Shown piece by piece: positions 38,040 to 48,353 of a DNA stretch of 64,000 bases. Each line of letters opens with the position of its first letter. The first letter of the stretch is position 1. Position numbers and translations under genes: made by a program. The stretch lies in the NCBI GenBank assembly GCA_973895155.1, contig OZ316895.1, positions 7,750,001 to 7,814,000 on the forward strand, read 5' to 3'. The notes beneath the pieces were generated by a model that did not search any database, was not told where the DNA came from, and was given only the letters and a program-made list of their open reading frames with translations. This stretch comes from Marsupella aquatica. Lineage: Eukaryota; Marchantiophyta.

Positions 38040-38760
38040 TCATAATTGAAAATGCACAGAAATGGCCTAGATTATTAACTCGGGCTCTGATTTAGTTGGC
38101 TTCGGGGTAAGGTTGGCTCAGCATAAAGTTGGGATATCCTTCATTTTTAACTCACAATTCAGAATACCATTGGAGTTTTAACTTTAACCTGAGATTCCCC
38201 TAGCTTTCCTCTAGTATCTCTAAACAAAATTTCAGCTCATTTGCTTGAATAGGGTGAAATTAAACTTTGCACTTTTGGCTTGATTTTTGCCTTTTAAACT
38301 TTGACTTAGTCATCTGGGTAGGCGTCAGGTTAGGGTAAGGTGGGCTTAAGGTAGATTTGGTTATCATTTTATTTCTTATTCACTATTTGCTTGAACTTTT
38401 GGAAATTTTGGACAACATCAAAAGATCGTTAATTTTCTTTGTACTCACGATTTGGAACTTATTTTAATCTCAAAATTTGATCACAGATTCTCCCTAACTG
38501 TAGCTCTCCTTTATCTCAGAGAAAATTTTCAGCCCATTTGGTTTAAGTCGGAAGAAAATGAAGAGCCCCACAGATCCCGGTTGATCTTTGTGTCTTGACT
38601 TTGACTTGGTCAGCTTTAGGTAAAGCAGGCTTAGGGTGACTAAGTTCAATTTAAGACATAGTTGGGGTATCATTTCAGTTTTTACTCACAAGGCGGAACT
38701 CAGTTTAAGCTAAAATGTTAACCACAAATTCCCCTAGCTTTCCTTTGAATTTGGCTTTGA
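38040..38760. repeat. Long diverged tandem repeat, about 300-bp units
   Basis: Two to two and a half units share the ordered blocks TTTGACTT(A/G)GTCA, AGGTTGGCT or AGGTGGGCTTA, GGTATCATTT, TTTTACTCACAA and CCCCTAGCTTTCCT. Divergence is high and no coding potential is seen. Confidence 0.6.
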
Positions 38761-39199
38761 TTGAAAGATAGGATACCCTCCAACGGTCAGAAGACGATTC
38801 AAAAAGCCAATCGAAGCAGGCAGCCATTGATCAATAAATACTAATGGGTAAAAATGGAATATTATTCTGTTTTATTGTCTCCAATACTATACTACTTCCA
38901 AGTTTACCCATTGATCAAAGAATGTGTATCACTTGTGCATCTGAACTAGACATCTTCTTCACACTTGTCATACGAGTGTTTCCAATCATCACATCAGTCA
39001 AAAAGAATTTTAAACAATTTTCACCATTGTTAATAAAATACAATAGACATGAATTAATCGATAAGGCGAAATTACACAATTTCCACCATCGACGAGCAAA
39101 ATTGAATAGGCATGAATTACTTGATAAGGTGAGAATTTCTCCGAATTTCTCCGAATTTCTAAATTATAACTAGAGCCCGTAACAAAACGCTAGTAATAC

Positions 39200-39260
39200 A
39201 GTAGATCCATGGGAGTCCCTAGGTCAAACAACGTAGTCCATGGGAGCATGAAGGTGGGTA
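39200..39260. repeat. Dispersed repeat, copy 2
   Basis: Counterpart of 36315-36380, with GGAGTCCCTAGGTCAAA and GTAGTCCATGGGAGCATGA. Confidence 0.5.
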
Positions 39261-39626
39261 GATGACGAGGCCCGAGGAACGAGAGACATCCGGAAAAAGA
39301 AGACGAAGCGCAACGGAGTCTAGTTTAGTCGTGTGAGTATCGTATCGTTGGTGCAATAGGGTTACCTTTCTCTCGCCGCAGTGTTGTGTTGTGCAGAAGC
39401 GTTACCTCTGAACGCCTCTGATGTTGTGCTCTCGCTCGCTCTACACTCTCGCTCACTCGGTCTTTCGAAGCGCGCTCGTTGGGTTCGTGTGAATTGGTTC
39501 GAAACGATAATCGGTTGGCTGGTTGAAGCATGTCGCGCTGCGGACAAGGGCGGTGCGGACGGACGGACGGACAACGCTTTTGCTAGGGAGAGCCTCAACT
39601 TCGGTCGGGAATGGAGAACCATGACG

Positions 39627-39735
39627 CAGATTCATCGCTACACTACTTCTCGGTCAAGAATATTGCGGACTTGAGCTCGGGGTCCCAGATTCGTTGCTGT
39701 ACTAGTTCTCGGTCAAGAATATTGTGAAGTTGCCG
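39627..39735. repeat. 59-bp tandem duplication in the helicase leader
   Basis: Two copies start CAGATTCRTYGCT at 39627 and 39686 and share TTCTCGGTCAAGAATATTG. An ACGG tetramer run (x4) lies just upstream near 39557-39573. Confidence 0.8.
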
Positions 39736-39853
39736 TCGGGGTGGTAGATCTAGGTTCTTTCGTCGCGCATTAGTGGTTCATGTTTTTGCAGGTTTTGGTT
39801 AATTGGAGGAAGTCATTTCATTTGAAGATTTAGGTCGTTACGTGTTATCGAAG

Positions 39854-41398
39854 ATGGTCTATTCGCGAGGGGCGCAGCAGCATTATCAACCGCGGCCGTT
39901 GGGAGGAGGAGGATCCCACGGGAGGGGTCAAGGCGGTTCGTATCAACCCTATCAGCCCCAAACTCAACGGAGTTTTCATCAAAACAACAACCAAGCGCAG
40001 CAGCAGGGCCAGCAGCAGCGAAGTCAGCAGCAGCAAAATCAGCAACATCAACAGCAGCAGCTTCAACAGCAGCCTCAGCAGAACCAGCTCTCCGGCCAAC
40101 AGCAAGCATCGGGAAATGCCCCGTCATCAGGAGGAGCCTCTGGTGCGACGGAGAGTGTCCGCGGGAATATGCTGGCAAGCAGCGCCAGCATTCAAGATTG
40201 GAAATCGACCTTAAAGCTGCCCCCTACAGATTCGCGCTACAGGACGGAGGATGTCACCGCTACGAAAGGGAACGAGTTTGAGGATTATTTTCTGAAGCGC
40301 GAGCTGCTTATGGGAATCTACGAAAAGGGGTTTGAACGTCCCTCTCCCATTCAGGAAGAAAGTATTCCCATCGCCCTGACTGGAAGCGATATTTTGGCCA
40401 GAGCCAAGAACGGAACTGGAAAGACTGCTGCCTTTTGCATTCCTGCCATCGAAAAAATTGACCAGAACAAGAACGCCATTCAAGTTCTTATTCTAGTGCC
40501 CACTAGGGAACTTGCGCTGCAAACCTCGCAGGTTTGCAAGGAGCTGGCGAAGCATCTTCGGATACAGGTGATGGTAACCACCGGCGGGACGAGCTTGAAA
40601 GATGACATCATGCGGCTTTATCAACCGGTACATCTGCTTGTGGGTACTCCTGGCAGGGTTTTGGACCTGGCCAGAAAGGGCGTCTGCAACTTGGGGGATT
40701 GCAACATGCTCGTAATGGATGAGGCTGACAAGCTTCTGTCCCCGGAGTTCCAGCCTCTTGTTGAGCAACTCATTGCTTTCCTTCCCGAAACCCGTCAAAC
40801 GTTACTCTACTCTGCTACTTTCCCTGTCACTGTGAAGTCTTTCAAGGATAGGTTTCTGCGTAAACCCTACGTGATCAATCTCATGGACGAGCTAACTTTG
40901 AAGGGAATAACTCAGTTCTATGCCTTTGTGGAGGAGAGGCAGAAGGTCCATTGTCTGAGCACTCTTTTCTCCAAGCTTCAAATCAACCAGTCTATTATCT
41001 TCTGCAACTCTGTCAATCGGGTGGAGCTGCTGGCGAAGAAGATCACCGAACTGGGGTACTCTTGTTTCTATGTCCATGCTAAGATGCTACAGTCTCACCG
41101 AAATAGAGTGTTCCACGACTTCAGAAACGGAGCGTGCAGGAATTTGGTGTCTTCGGATCTTTTTACGAGGGGAATTGACATTCAGGCAGTGAATGTTGTT
41201 ATCAACTTCGATTTTCCCAAGAATTCCGAAACGTATCTGCATAGGGTGGGACGTTCCGGCAGGTTTGGTCACCTCGGTCTGGCTGTCAATCTCATCACAT
41301 ACGAAGACCGTTTTAATTTGTACAGGATTGAGCAGGAGCTCGGTACGGAAATCAAGCCGATACCGCCTCAAGTCGACCAAACTATATACTGCCGGTGA
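39854..41398 (+). CDS. DDX6/Dhh1-class DEAD-box RNA helicase (plant RH6/RH8/RH12 type)
   Basis: 514 residues in one uninterrupted frame. 39854 is the first ATG after an in-frame stop at 39800-39802. The first ~90 residues are Gly- and Gln-rich with long Gln runs. The helicase core has the Q motif [13 protein letters not shown] (about 160-172), motif I AKNGTGKT (184-191), [16 protein letters not shown] (289-292), SAT (320-322), FCNSV, TRGID and [10 protein letters not shown] (463-472), all intact. The C-terminal [12 protein letters not shown] is typical of plant Dhh1 homologues. These proteins act in cytoplasmic P-bodies with the decapping machinery to repress translation and drive mRNA decay. 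A 5' UTR intron is possible, since TTTTTGCAG ends at 39791. I recall plant relatives as multi-exon, so the intronless coding region is notable. Confidence 0.95.
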   Translation: MVYSRGAQQHYQPRPLGGGGSHGRGQGGSYQPYQPQTQRSFHQNNNQAQQQGQQQRSQQQQNQQHQQQQLQQQPQQNQLSGQQQASGNAPSSGGASGATESVRGNMLASSASIQDWKSTLKLPPTDSRYRTEDVTATKGNEFEDYFLKRELLMGIYEKGFERPSPIQEESIPIALTGSDILARAKNGTGKTAAFCIPAIEKIDQNKNAIQVLILVPTRELALQTSQVCKELAKHLRIQVMVTTGGTSLKDDIMRLYQPVHLLVGTPGRVLDLARKGVCNLGDCNMLVMDEADKLLSPEFQPLVEQLIAFLPETRQTLLYSATFPVTVKSFKDRFLRKPYVINLMDELTLKGITQFYAFVEERQKVHCLSTLFSKLQINQSIIFCNSVNRVELLAKKITELGYSCFYVHAKMLQSHRNRVFHDFRNGACRNLVSSDLFTRGIDIQAVNVVINFDFPKNSETYLHRVGRSGRFGHLGLAVNLITYEDRFNLYRIEQELGTEIKPIPPQVDQTIYCR

Positions 41399-43499
41399 TT
41401 TTTTTCACCCGAGCAGTTGCCTGAGGCCGGCAGGCTTTTGGAGTGGCTCGAGTTGTGTTGAGCTCGGCTTTCAAAGACAGGTTTCGGTGATGTGAAGGAT
41501 GGCAGATATTTGCAGTGTCAGTGAGCAGTGGCAGGCCCGGTACAACCGCTTTTTAAATTTCTTTGTTACCCTTATCCAGAAAATGCCATATCAATGGAAG
41601 ATTACTTCTGGTGCCAATGGAGAATTTGGTTCGTCGTTGAATGGCCATAGATGAGCACCGACCATTGAGATTTTGGCACTGTCCATGTTTTAGAGTTTTG
41701 AAAGTCCTTAAGAGAGAGGATGGCGGCACAGATTTATGAGGGACTGTTGCGACCGATGTCGCATGTGGGATAAAGCCGGTGGAATGGGAGACAGTCCAAA
41801 TAAGTTGTGATTGATTCACATTGTGGAGTTCGAGCCATTTTACAAGGTTCCATTTTTGGAGGACTTCTTTAACTGAAGGCGTGGATGAGTCGAGATGATA
41901 TGTGGCGCAAATTAAAACTCGTAGGTTGATTAGTGAAATGTTTACTTGAATGAGGGAGGTATCTTTGAACAAGAGCTACAGTGATGGCCAGTTGGATTTT
42001 AAGCATGGTCTTGCTGAGTTCCGCCCAGCTTGTTACGAAATGGCTTCTCGTTTACCTTCTTCCGGATCCGTTACAAAATGTTCTGTTCACCATTGAAATA
42101 CTCGTGTGCTATCTGCCTTCGAATAGAGACTTGCGGCAGATGCAGGAGACATGGTTCTGTAAGACTTCTTCGCCAGATTGGCTACTGGAGCAGTTCAACA
42201 AGCTCAAAAAAAGACGGAGCAAGCCTACAAGTTGTTCAAGCACTCTCAGGTGCTAGGTTTTCCTCTGGGCTTAAGTGAGCCTATGGAACATGCAAGGCCC
42301 CTAGCACATGACTGGCTCGGTTACAATCTCAATTGTCATATCAAACGCTTTACTAGCTATCACGTAGGATCATCTTGCTTTTGCAAGGGTTGTGGCTGGA
42401 TTGTTCATGAGTCTGTGGCATATGTAAGGACGTGAAATCATCAGGTGGGTTTCAGAGCAAGAATTGGTTGCTCTTCAGTTGAGTAATCACAGTATTGTCT
42501 GTGTGAGACGCCAAAGTATTTGTTTTTGGATGACCTTGATTGTCGTATTCTCCACTGCTGAATTGTTGCAAAACTGTTTCGTCTCCCATTGGTGTCGTCG
42601 GTGAGATTGTTATTACTACCGATCCGACTGCTGCAGGTCGTCATGACATTCATAAATCACATCTTCGACGTCAAGAATTCTCCCGTGTTAAACCGGTGTT
42701 TTAAAAAATTCAATAGAATGTCTTTCATTCTGTGTTGTTAGACGATACATGTCAGTGATAACTGCGCTGGAAAGGTGCTCGGTGCCCTTCTTAGTGATGG
42801 TTGCCCATGCATTACAGGGATACAATCTTCACTGTACATTTTGACTTGGTGAATTTATTTCCCTCGGGCACATTAGCAGCCCTAGGTGGTATATTGCTCA
42901 TTCTATCAAGTTGCAAGCGTGAGAGCGCTGTAAGGGTAAGCAGCGTGGAAGTGATACAACCTTTTCGGGCAGCACAAGATTAAAATTCGCAGAGAGTGAT
43001 CATATAGTGTTAAGTGTGAGTCGAAAGTCGAAACGTCTGTCCGAAGAGTTACTAGTGATTTCATGGAAGGTTTCAAATCTCCACCGAATTGAGTGTTTCC
43101 TATGGTAGGGACTCGCATTCTCGTGAGGTAACAATACATTTCAGTTTTCATTCGCGTGCGTAAATCTTTGTTTCTTCCTCTCGTTTCCCGAAACCAAAAA
43201 CCGCATATTACGAATTTAGTCCGTGCGTACGTGTTCCACACATCCTTACATCGATGCCATAAAGAACAAGTTCGTTGTTGTGTGATTGGTCCAAAGCAAA
43301 TTCTTCAATTCAAATCACACTCACGAGTGTGAAGTTTGCTACTGTACTTTTCTCATCGTTGTACATATAAATTGATGATGCAATGAGTGGTTATACGGGT
43401 CATTTTTTGGTACATCTAGAGTATCATGAGTATCCGCGAAGTGAAATTCCACTCAGTCCCGGGGACCTCTACGAATTTGGGGGCTAATTATCAAAAGCT
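41399..43499. other. Intergenic, 3' flank of helicase
   Basis: No supportable gene. The largest frame, 41553-41972 on the minus strand (139 codons), starts 155 bp after the helicase stop, has no recognisable domain and probably overlaps the helicase 3' UTR. Confidence 0.45.
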
Positions 43500-43747
43500 T
43501 GGGTATAACCATGAGTGGGGCCTGCTGGTTAGTTCAGGTGACTTGTGACCAGGGTTGACTTGATGTCACGAGATCTCAAGTTGAATTCCCAAACCAGACA
43601 CCTCTGTTTCAGGTCACATGAGCTTCTAGCAGCATGTGCAATGATTTTTCTTCCAAACTGATCTCGAGTTCAATTCCCGAACCAGACACATCTGTTTCAC
43701 ATAACACAAGTTTCTATCATGTACAATGAGTTTTGCTGCAAACTGTC
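43500..43747 (+). repeat. SINE-like repeat with duplicated B-box-like block
   Basis: GCTGGTTAGTTCAGGTG near 43527 resembles a pol III A box. GAGTTCAATTCCC (43666) and AAGTTGAATTCCC (43578) resemble the B box of tRNA-derived SINEs. The region 43572-43747 is an 88-bp diverged tandem duplication, each copy starting GATCTC(A/G)AGTT. No poly-A tail or target duplication was found, so the call is tentative. Confidence 0.35.
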
Positions 43748-43788
43748 TCTGGCGGGCTCAGGTGTTATGCGGGCTCAGAGCGTTATGC

Positions 43789-43850
43789 TTCACAGGCACA
43801 GGAAGTTGAGATGTGTTATTCTGCACACCCTTTTGCAGTAACTGTAGCCC
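43789..43850 (-). repeat. Repeat module A, inverted copy
   Basis: Its reverse complement, starting TACTGCAAAAGGGTGTG and continuing through ATAACACATCTCAAC, matches 45608-45668 at roughly 90% by eye. Confidence 0.75.
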
Positions 43851-44012
43851 TGCCCAAGAACCAAAAGTGTCGCCAAATAGTGAGACAAACTCCCAGTCTC
43901 CTTTTACCAGGACTTCAAAAACTCATTAAGGCAAAAACTCACTGGCAAGATCCCACAAGGCAAGAGACCCAATAAAGTTTTCATGACTAGCTATGAGTTT
44001 AGGGTGACTCAC

Positions 44013-44095
44013 CTCCCTCTTGGGCTGTTCAAGAGACAATAGTGGTGGAAGCACAGCAGAGAGCCTTCATCTGTTGCTCTCTCTTCACATATATT
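44013..44095 (-). repeat. Repeat module B, inverted copy
   Basis: The reverse complement reads ATATGTGAAGAGAGAGCAAC, then CTCTCTGCTGTGCTTCCACC and CAAGAGGG. It belongs to the module also seen at 45673, 46306 and 48108. Confidence 0.65.
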
Positions 44096-45607
44096 ACAAT
44101 GCCAAAGAACAAACAGCTGCACCAAACAGTGAGACTATATCCCAAAAGGTAGGAGACCTGATAGACTAACTTTAACACTGGGACGTGAGTGGACTAGAGT
44201 CACCCTGAGTTCCCTGCAGGCCAACATTTTAGGGTGCTTCTTCCCTGTGTGTGAAATGCGTGAATTCTATGTCAAATGCTGCCACACGAGCCCGCGCACG
44301 AGATGGAAATGTCTTAAAGTCACTTGGACCCTGAGTATTCATTGTTTGGCTTGCTTGGGCCTCGTGTGTAAGATAACTATCATTTCCTATGGTGGAGTGA
44401 TTTCACACAGACTATTGGCCCTTAGAGTTTAAGGAATACTCTGATAAGGGGTAAAAGACAAGCAAAAAACTTTGAGAGCCAGAGAGTTATACATAACCAT
44501 AAAGGAACAAAAGCCCCACTCAACAACAAATTAAAAAGCCTGGTAAAACTCAAGAGTAAATGGCATAGGAATGTCACTTAGAGAAAACAAAAATGCTAGC
44601 ATCCCTCAAATCAAAACCTCAACCCTCCACTGAATAGTGAATGTCTGAGCCTTCCGTCCTGGCACCAATACATGTGATATAGAGACGGCAACAAGAACAG
44701 AAACTGGAAATAAGGTTATTGCTCTACACAAAAGACCAAAGACCACACATGATGGCAAGAAATTGTCAAAGCTAGGGTGGCAGAGACCAGTTAGAGGAAA
44801 GGATCCCCTGAACTCGTGCAGTACTCCTATGTGGCTGGGTAAAGAGGCAAGAACAATAGAAAGGAGAGGAAACTCCCTAGAAGTCTCAGATTGTACTCTG
44901 CAAAAATGGGAGGGGAGGAGGATGGAACCAGCTGCCTACACGCCCTCCTTCTGACACAAGCCCCTAGCAGTACCCAGCCTCGGAACTCGCCAAAACTCCA
45001 ACAGGATCAGGAAGAGACACAATGTTCAGTCTGCAATCTGTTATTGTTGGTTCATTTGGCGTACTTTTGCCACTTTGAAGCCTAGTCTTTGGCTCTTATG
45101 GCACTCCTTCACCTTGAATTCTTGTCTGGCTCCAATGGCACTCCTCCATCACTACAAATATTTCTATTTACAACTTTTCTCCTCAGGTATTTTGAATATT
45201 AGACCATGAAAGCCAGCTGAGAAAAGGAACCTCTCAAATCCTCTTAAATAGACATCTCTTAATTCTGTTGTATAGGGCGATAATTAATAGCCAAGGTCTC
45301 TTTTGTGCAACTTCAATCACTGGGGGTGCCCTCTGCAACAGAATTGAGAAATCATGTATTATGAGCCCTAGGTTTCCATTTTGTGTCGTTTAATATAATT
45401 CCTACAACTGCAGATTCCCTTTCTGTGGGGTTTCACAAATTTCCCCTTGTAAAATTATATATATAATTCCTACAACTGGAGTCCTATAAATGGCTATGAG
45501 ATATAGTTTTTGTAGTCCCGCCCCTTGACCTTTGTTTTTTTGCATCTTTTAGTGTAATTCCTACTACTGCTGTGACACCAACTTTTTGTACCCTCATATT
45601 CCTAAAA
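44096..45607. other. Intergenic repeat-derived DNA
   Basis: Contains further degenerate pieces of the surrounding repeat family (ACAGTGAGACTATATCCC near 44127) and a TAATTCCTACAACTG block occurring three times around 45400-45560. Open frames at 44247-44432, 44763-44954 and 44891-45085 are unrecognised. Confidence 0.45.
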
Positions 45608-45668
45608 CTACTGCAAAAGGGTGTGAAGCATAACACATCTCAACCTCCTGCGTCTGTGAAGCATAGAC
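45608..45668 (+). repeat. Repeat module A, direct copy
   Basis: Inverted counterpart of 43789-43850. Confidence 0.75.
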
Positions 45669-45672
45669 ACAA

Positions 45673-45745
45673 CAGTGAAGGGGCTCCCTGTTGTGCTTCC
45701 ACCACTGTCTTTTCTCAAACAATCTGAGAGGGAGTCAAGTCACCC
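45673..45745 (+). repeat. Repeat module B, copy 2
   Basis: GTGAAGGGGCTCC, then TGTGCTTCCACCACTGTC and CTGAGAGGGAG. It is followed by CAAGTCACCC and the GGTCTCCTGCCTTGTGGGAT block shared with 43948 (inverted) and 46486. Confidence 0.65.
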
Positions 45746-45885
45746 GAAATTGAGAGTTCAAGGTCTAAATTCATGGTGAGCCTTGAAAACTTGATTTGGG
45801 TCTCCTGCCTTGTGGGATCTTGTCTGAGAGTTTTTGGCCTAAACTCATGGTGAGTCACATGTAAACTAAGAGATTTTGGCTGGCA

Positions 45886-46227
45886 AGTCATGTTAAGGAT
45901 TGCTCTTAGTCTTGTGACTCAAAGGTTACGACACTTAGGCTAACCACAGTTAGGGTCTTAGCTGAGGCTAGGTTAGTCGTGTGTGACCTTGTATATACCA
46001 GGGCTAGTGTAAGCCGCTGGCGTGTGGTGCTTACTCATTGTAACGGAGCAATTTGAGGAAGAGGGAGAGCATGTGTGGTCGTCTACTCTTGAAGTAAAGC
46101 TTGAGTGTTCGTGTGGACGTAGCCTTAGAGAAGAGGAGAACCACGTAGACATTGTGTCGACTACGTGTGCATGGAATGAGTAATGATTGGATCGTCATGA
46201 AGGAAGACGTCATAGTTCAACAAGTCA
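45886..46227 (+). mobile_element. Solo LTR related to the young Copia element
   Basis: A 332-bp segment (45891-46222) begins TGTTAAGG and ends TTCAACA. It is flanked on both sides by AGTCA (45886-45890, 46223-46227), a 5-bp target duplication. Its 3' half shares GTGGACGTAGCC, GAACCACGTA and TTGTGTCGACTA with the U5 half of the LTR at 57209-57611, so it is a related Copia family reduced by LTR-LTR recombination. A 14-15 bp duplication (AGTTCAACAAGTCAC) at the right border leaves the exact end ambiguous. Confidence 0.8.
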
Positions 46228-46305
46228 CAGTTCAACAAGTCACCCGTAAACATAGATTCAGATCTTGTCAATGTGGCACCAATTTTTGTTAGTTGGCAAT
46301 GTGAT

Positions 46306-46400
46306 ATAAGTGAAAAGAGAGCAAGAGGTAAAGGGGCTCTTTGCTATATATGCTTCCACCCTGGCTTTCCTTCCCTTGACCAATCCAAGAGGGAGGCAAC
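46306..46400 (+). repeat. Repeat module B, copy 3
   Basis: GTGAAAAGAGAGCAAGAGG, GGGGCTCTTTGCTATATATG, CTTCCACCCTGGC and CCAAGAGGGAGGC in the same order as the other copies. A second partial piece (CCAGTCCAAGAGGAAGGCAA) follows at about 46425. Confidence 0.65.
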
Positions 46401-47889
46401 CTAAATTCATGACAAGTCTCTTGACCAGTCCAAGAGGAAGGCAAGTCACCCTAAACTCAAGGCGAGTCCTCAAAAGTTTATTGGGTCTCCTAACTTGTGG
46501 CATGTGTGACTTTTTAGCCTAAACTCATGACAAGTCGCTAGTGTCTCTCAACAGCCAGGTTGTGGTGGGGGGAAATGGCCCTCGGGAAAAGAAGAAAATT
46601 GGCGACTTTAGTGTGCGGGCTAGGCAGTGGCTGTGCCACACACTTTTGGCTGTTCCCTGCCAAACCTAGACACAGTCTGCGGCAAGGCACCCTGCGGGCT
46701 ATATTTGAGTTCCCCTATAATTTCTGTTAAGCCAAAACCCAAAAAAGCCCACTAGCGTAGCTTTTGGTTGTTCAGCAGTGTGATGTTATTAATTAATAAA
46801 GTACAACGCAAAGCCACTTTTGAGAGCCACTCTGTAGAGTGAAGCCTCTAGCCTGTAACTCTCAATAAGGACAAAACATAAAGGTAGAGTGGACAAAAAC
46901 GGGTAAAAATGAACCAGAAATAGTATATATATATATTTATCACAGGATTCTTTATTGTCTTGGTCTGTATTTATGTTCAAGGACTTAGGGACTGATAATC
47001 ATATTAGAGGTGGGGTTGAAAATGGGGATGGGGGTGGAGAGTAGTGCACCGCATTTGAAAATAGGGCCACCTGTGAAGAGTTTTGGTGGAGTAGGGGATA
47101 CATGTGTAGAGAGTTGATGGATTAGGGAGGCTGCCTGTGAAAAGGTCAGCTGTTGTCATTGAGGGTCGAAGGGCTATGGTGAAGCCGCCAACACTTCTTT
47201 AATTACTTGAAGAAACTTTGGTCAAGTGGTGTCACGGAGGGACAACACTTTTTTGTTTTCATATCTATTTATTTTCAAGGAATGAGTAGTTGGGGTAGTA
47301 GGGCATCTCAAAGCCTGGCATGAACAAGATAAGGCCCTCCCATAATTCCCGTATTGTGCGAATTCCCGTAAAAATTATGGGAACCAATCTTCACCTATCA
47401 TATGGAAAGCCTGTGGGCTCAATACTTAACCCGTAACTTTCCTGCAACTTTTGGCACAAATCCTGAATTCCGCAAATCCAGGACTCCGGAATTCCTGAAA
47501 GCCAAAATTGAAGGCACATGGGCTTTTTGCCTGACGTGATGATGGCTCTTGCATAAGGTGGCGGCTGATCAAGAATGGAGGAAAAAAGAATATAGGCTAT
47601 GAGCCAGGTGAGGCCCTTAACTCTTGCCTTATGGGGCAAGTCATTGCTATCTCCCCCTATCTGTAAAGCGCGAAGGGGAAGCTAGAGTCAGGGTATGGCT
47701 TCTAGAGTGAAACCTCTAAACCATAACTCTAAGGCCCCACTAAAGTATATGTGCACAAACATGATGATTATTATTCTATCATTTCATTAATATTTAGAGA
47801 ATAGTAATAAGGAATATATTTTGTTAAAATTTACTTCTCTTCTTTACTCACCTTTGGTAGTAGGGGCTAGTTTTTAAAATTGCATAATC
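46401..47889. other. Intergenic, nothing recognised
   Basis: No gene supported. A TA-rich run lies at 46921-46940. The minus-strand frame at 47391-47639 is unrecognised. Confidence 0.45.
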
Positions 47890-47970
47890 GGGTCCCTTAA
47901 AATTCAGGTTCCATGAACACGAGCTATTCAGGGTCCCTTAAAATTCAGGGTCCATGAACACGAGCTATGG
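47890..47970. repeat. 41-bp tandem duplication
   Basis: Copies start GGGTCCCTTAAAATTCAGG at 47890 and 47931 and end GAACACGAGCTAT. Confidence 0.9.
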
Positions 47971-48033
47971 AATGATATCACAACAGATGATCAGGCTATT
48001 AGCTTTGAGACGCCCTAGGATATAATTATCGAA

Positions 48034-48127
48034 AGAGAGAGCAACGTGATATATATTTATGTGACGAGAGCAGAAGACGAAGAGAGAGCAACGTGATATA
48101 TAATTATGTGAAGAGAGCAGAAGACGA
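48034..48127 (+). promoter_or_regulatory. 47-bp tandem duplication carrying TATA-like boxes, upstream of the LisH gene
   Basis: Two copies start AGAGAGAGCAACGTGATATA at 48034 and 48081, each with a TATA-like run (GATATATATTTATG, GATATATAATTATG). They lie about 260-310 bp before the start codon, so one or both could be the core promoter. The promoter role is inferred from position and composition only. Confidence 0.45.
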
Positions 48128-48205
48128 AGGAAGGGAAGACAAGGAGGGGGCTGTCTACTGTGCTTCCACCGCTGTCTGTCTTCTCTCGAAGAGTCCGAGA
48201 GGAGG
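48108..48205 (+). repeat. Repeat module B, copy 4, in the LisH gene 5' region
   Basis: TATGTGAAGAGAGCAGA, GGGGGCTGTCTACTGTGC, CTTCCACCGCTGTCTGTC and GTCCGAGAGGAGGC follow the order of the copies at 44013 (inverted), 45673 and 46306. It lies in the presumed transcription start or leader region. Confidence 0.55.
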
Positions 48206-48353
48206 CGGGCGGGGAACGGCGAGGGCAGCAGCAGTAGCAGCAGTGAGCTCTCTGTGAATGTTTGTGCCCCGAGCGGTGCAGCTGCGCCAAGCTGGGTCGA
48301 CGACGGACCGACGACGAGGAGTGACGGCGGCGAGAGCGAGGTGCACGACCTCA

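Noticed and set aside
39803-39853. Helicase start at 39803
   Set aside because: The codon there is TTG and a stop lies directly before it (39800-39802). ATG 39854 gives the conserved N-terminus.
41553-41972. 139-codon minus-strand frame beside the helicase
   Set aside because: No recognisable domain, and it probably overlaps the helicase 3' UTR. There is no evidence of transcription from that strand.
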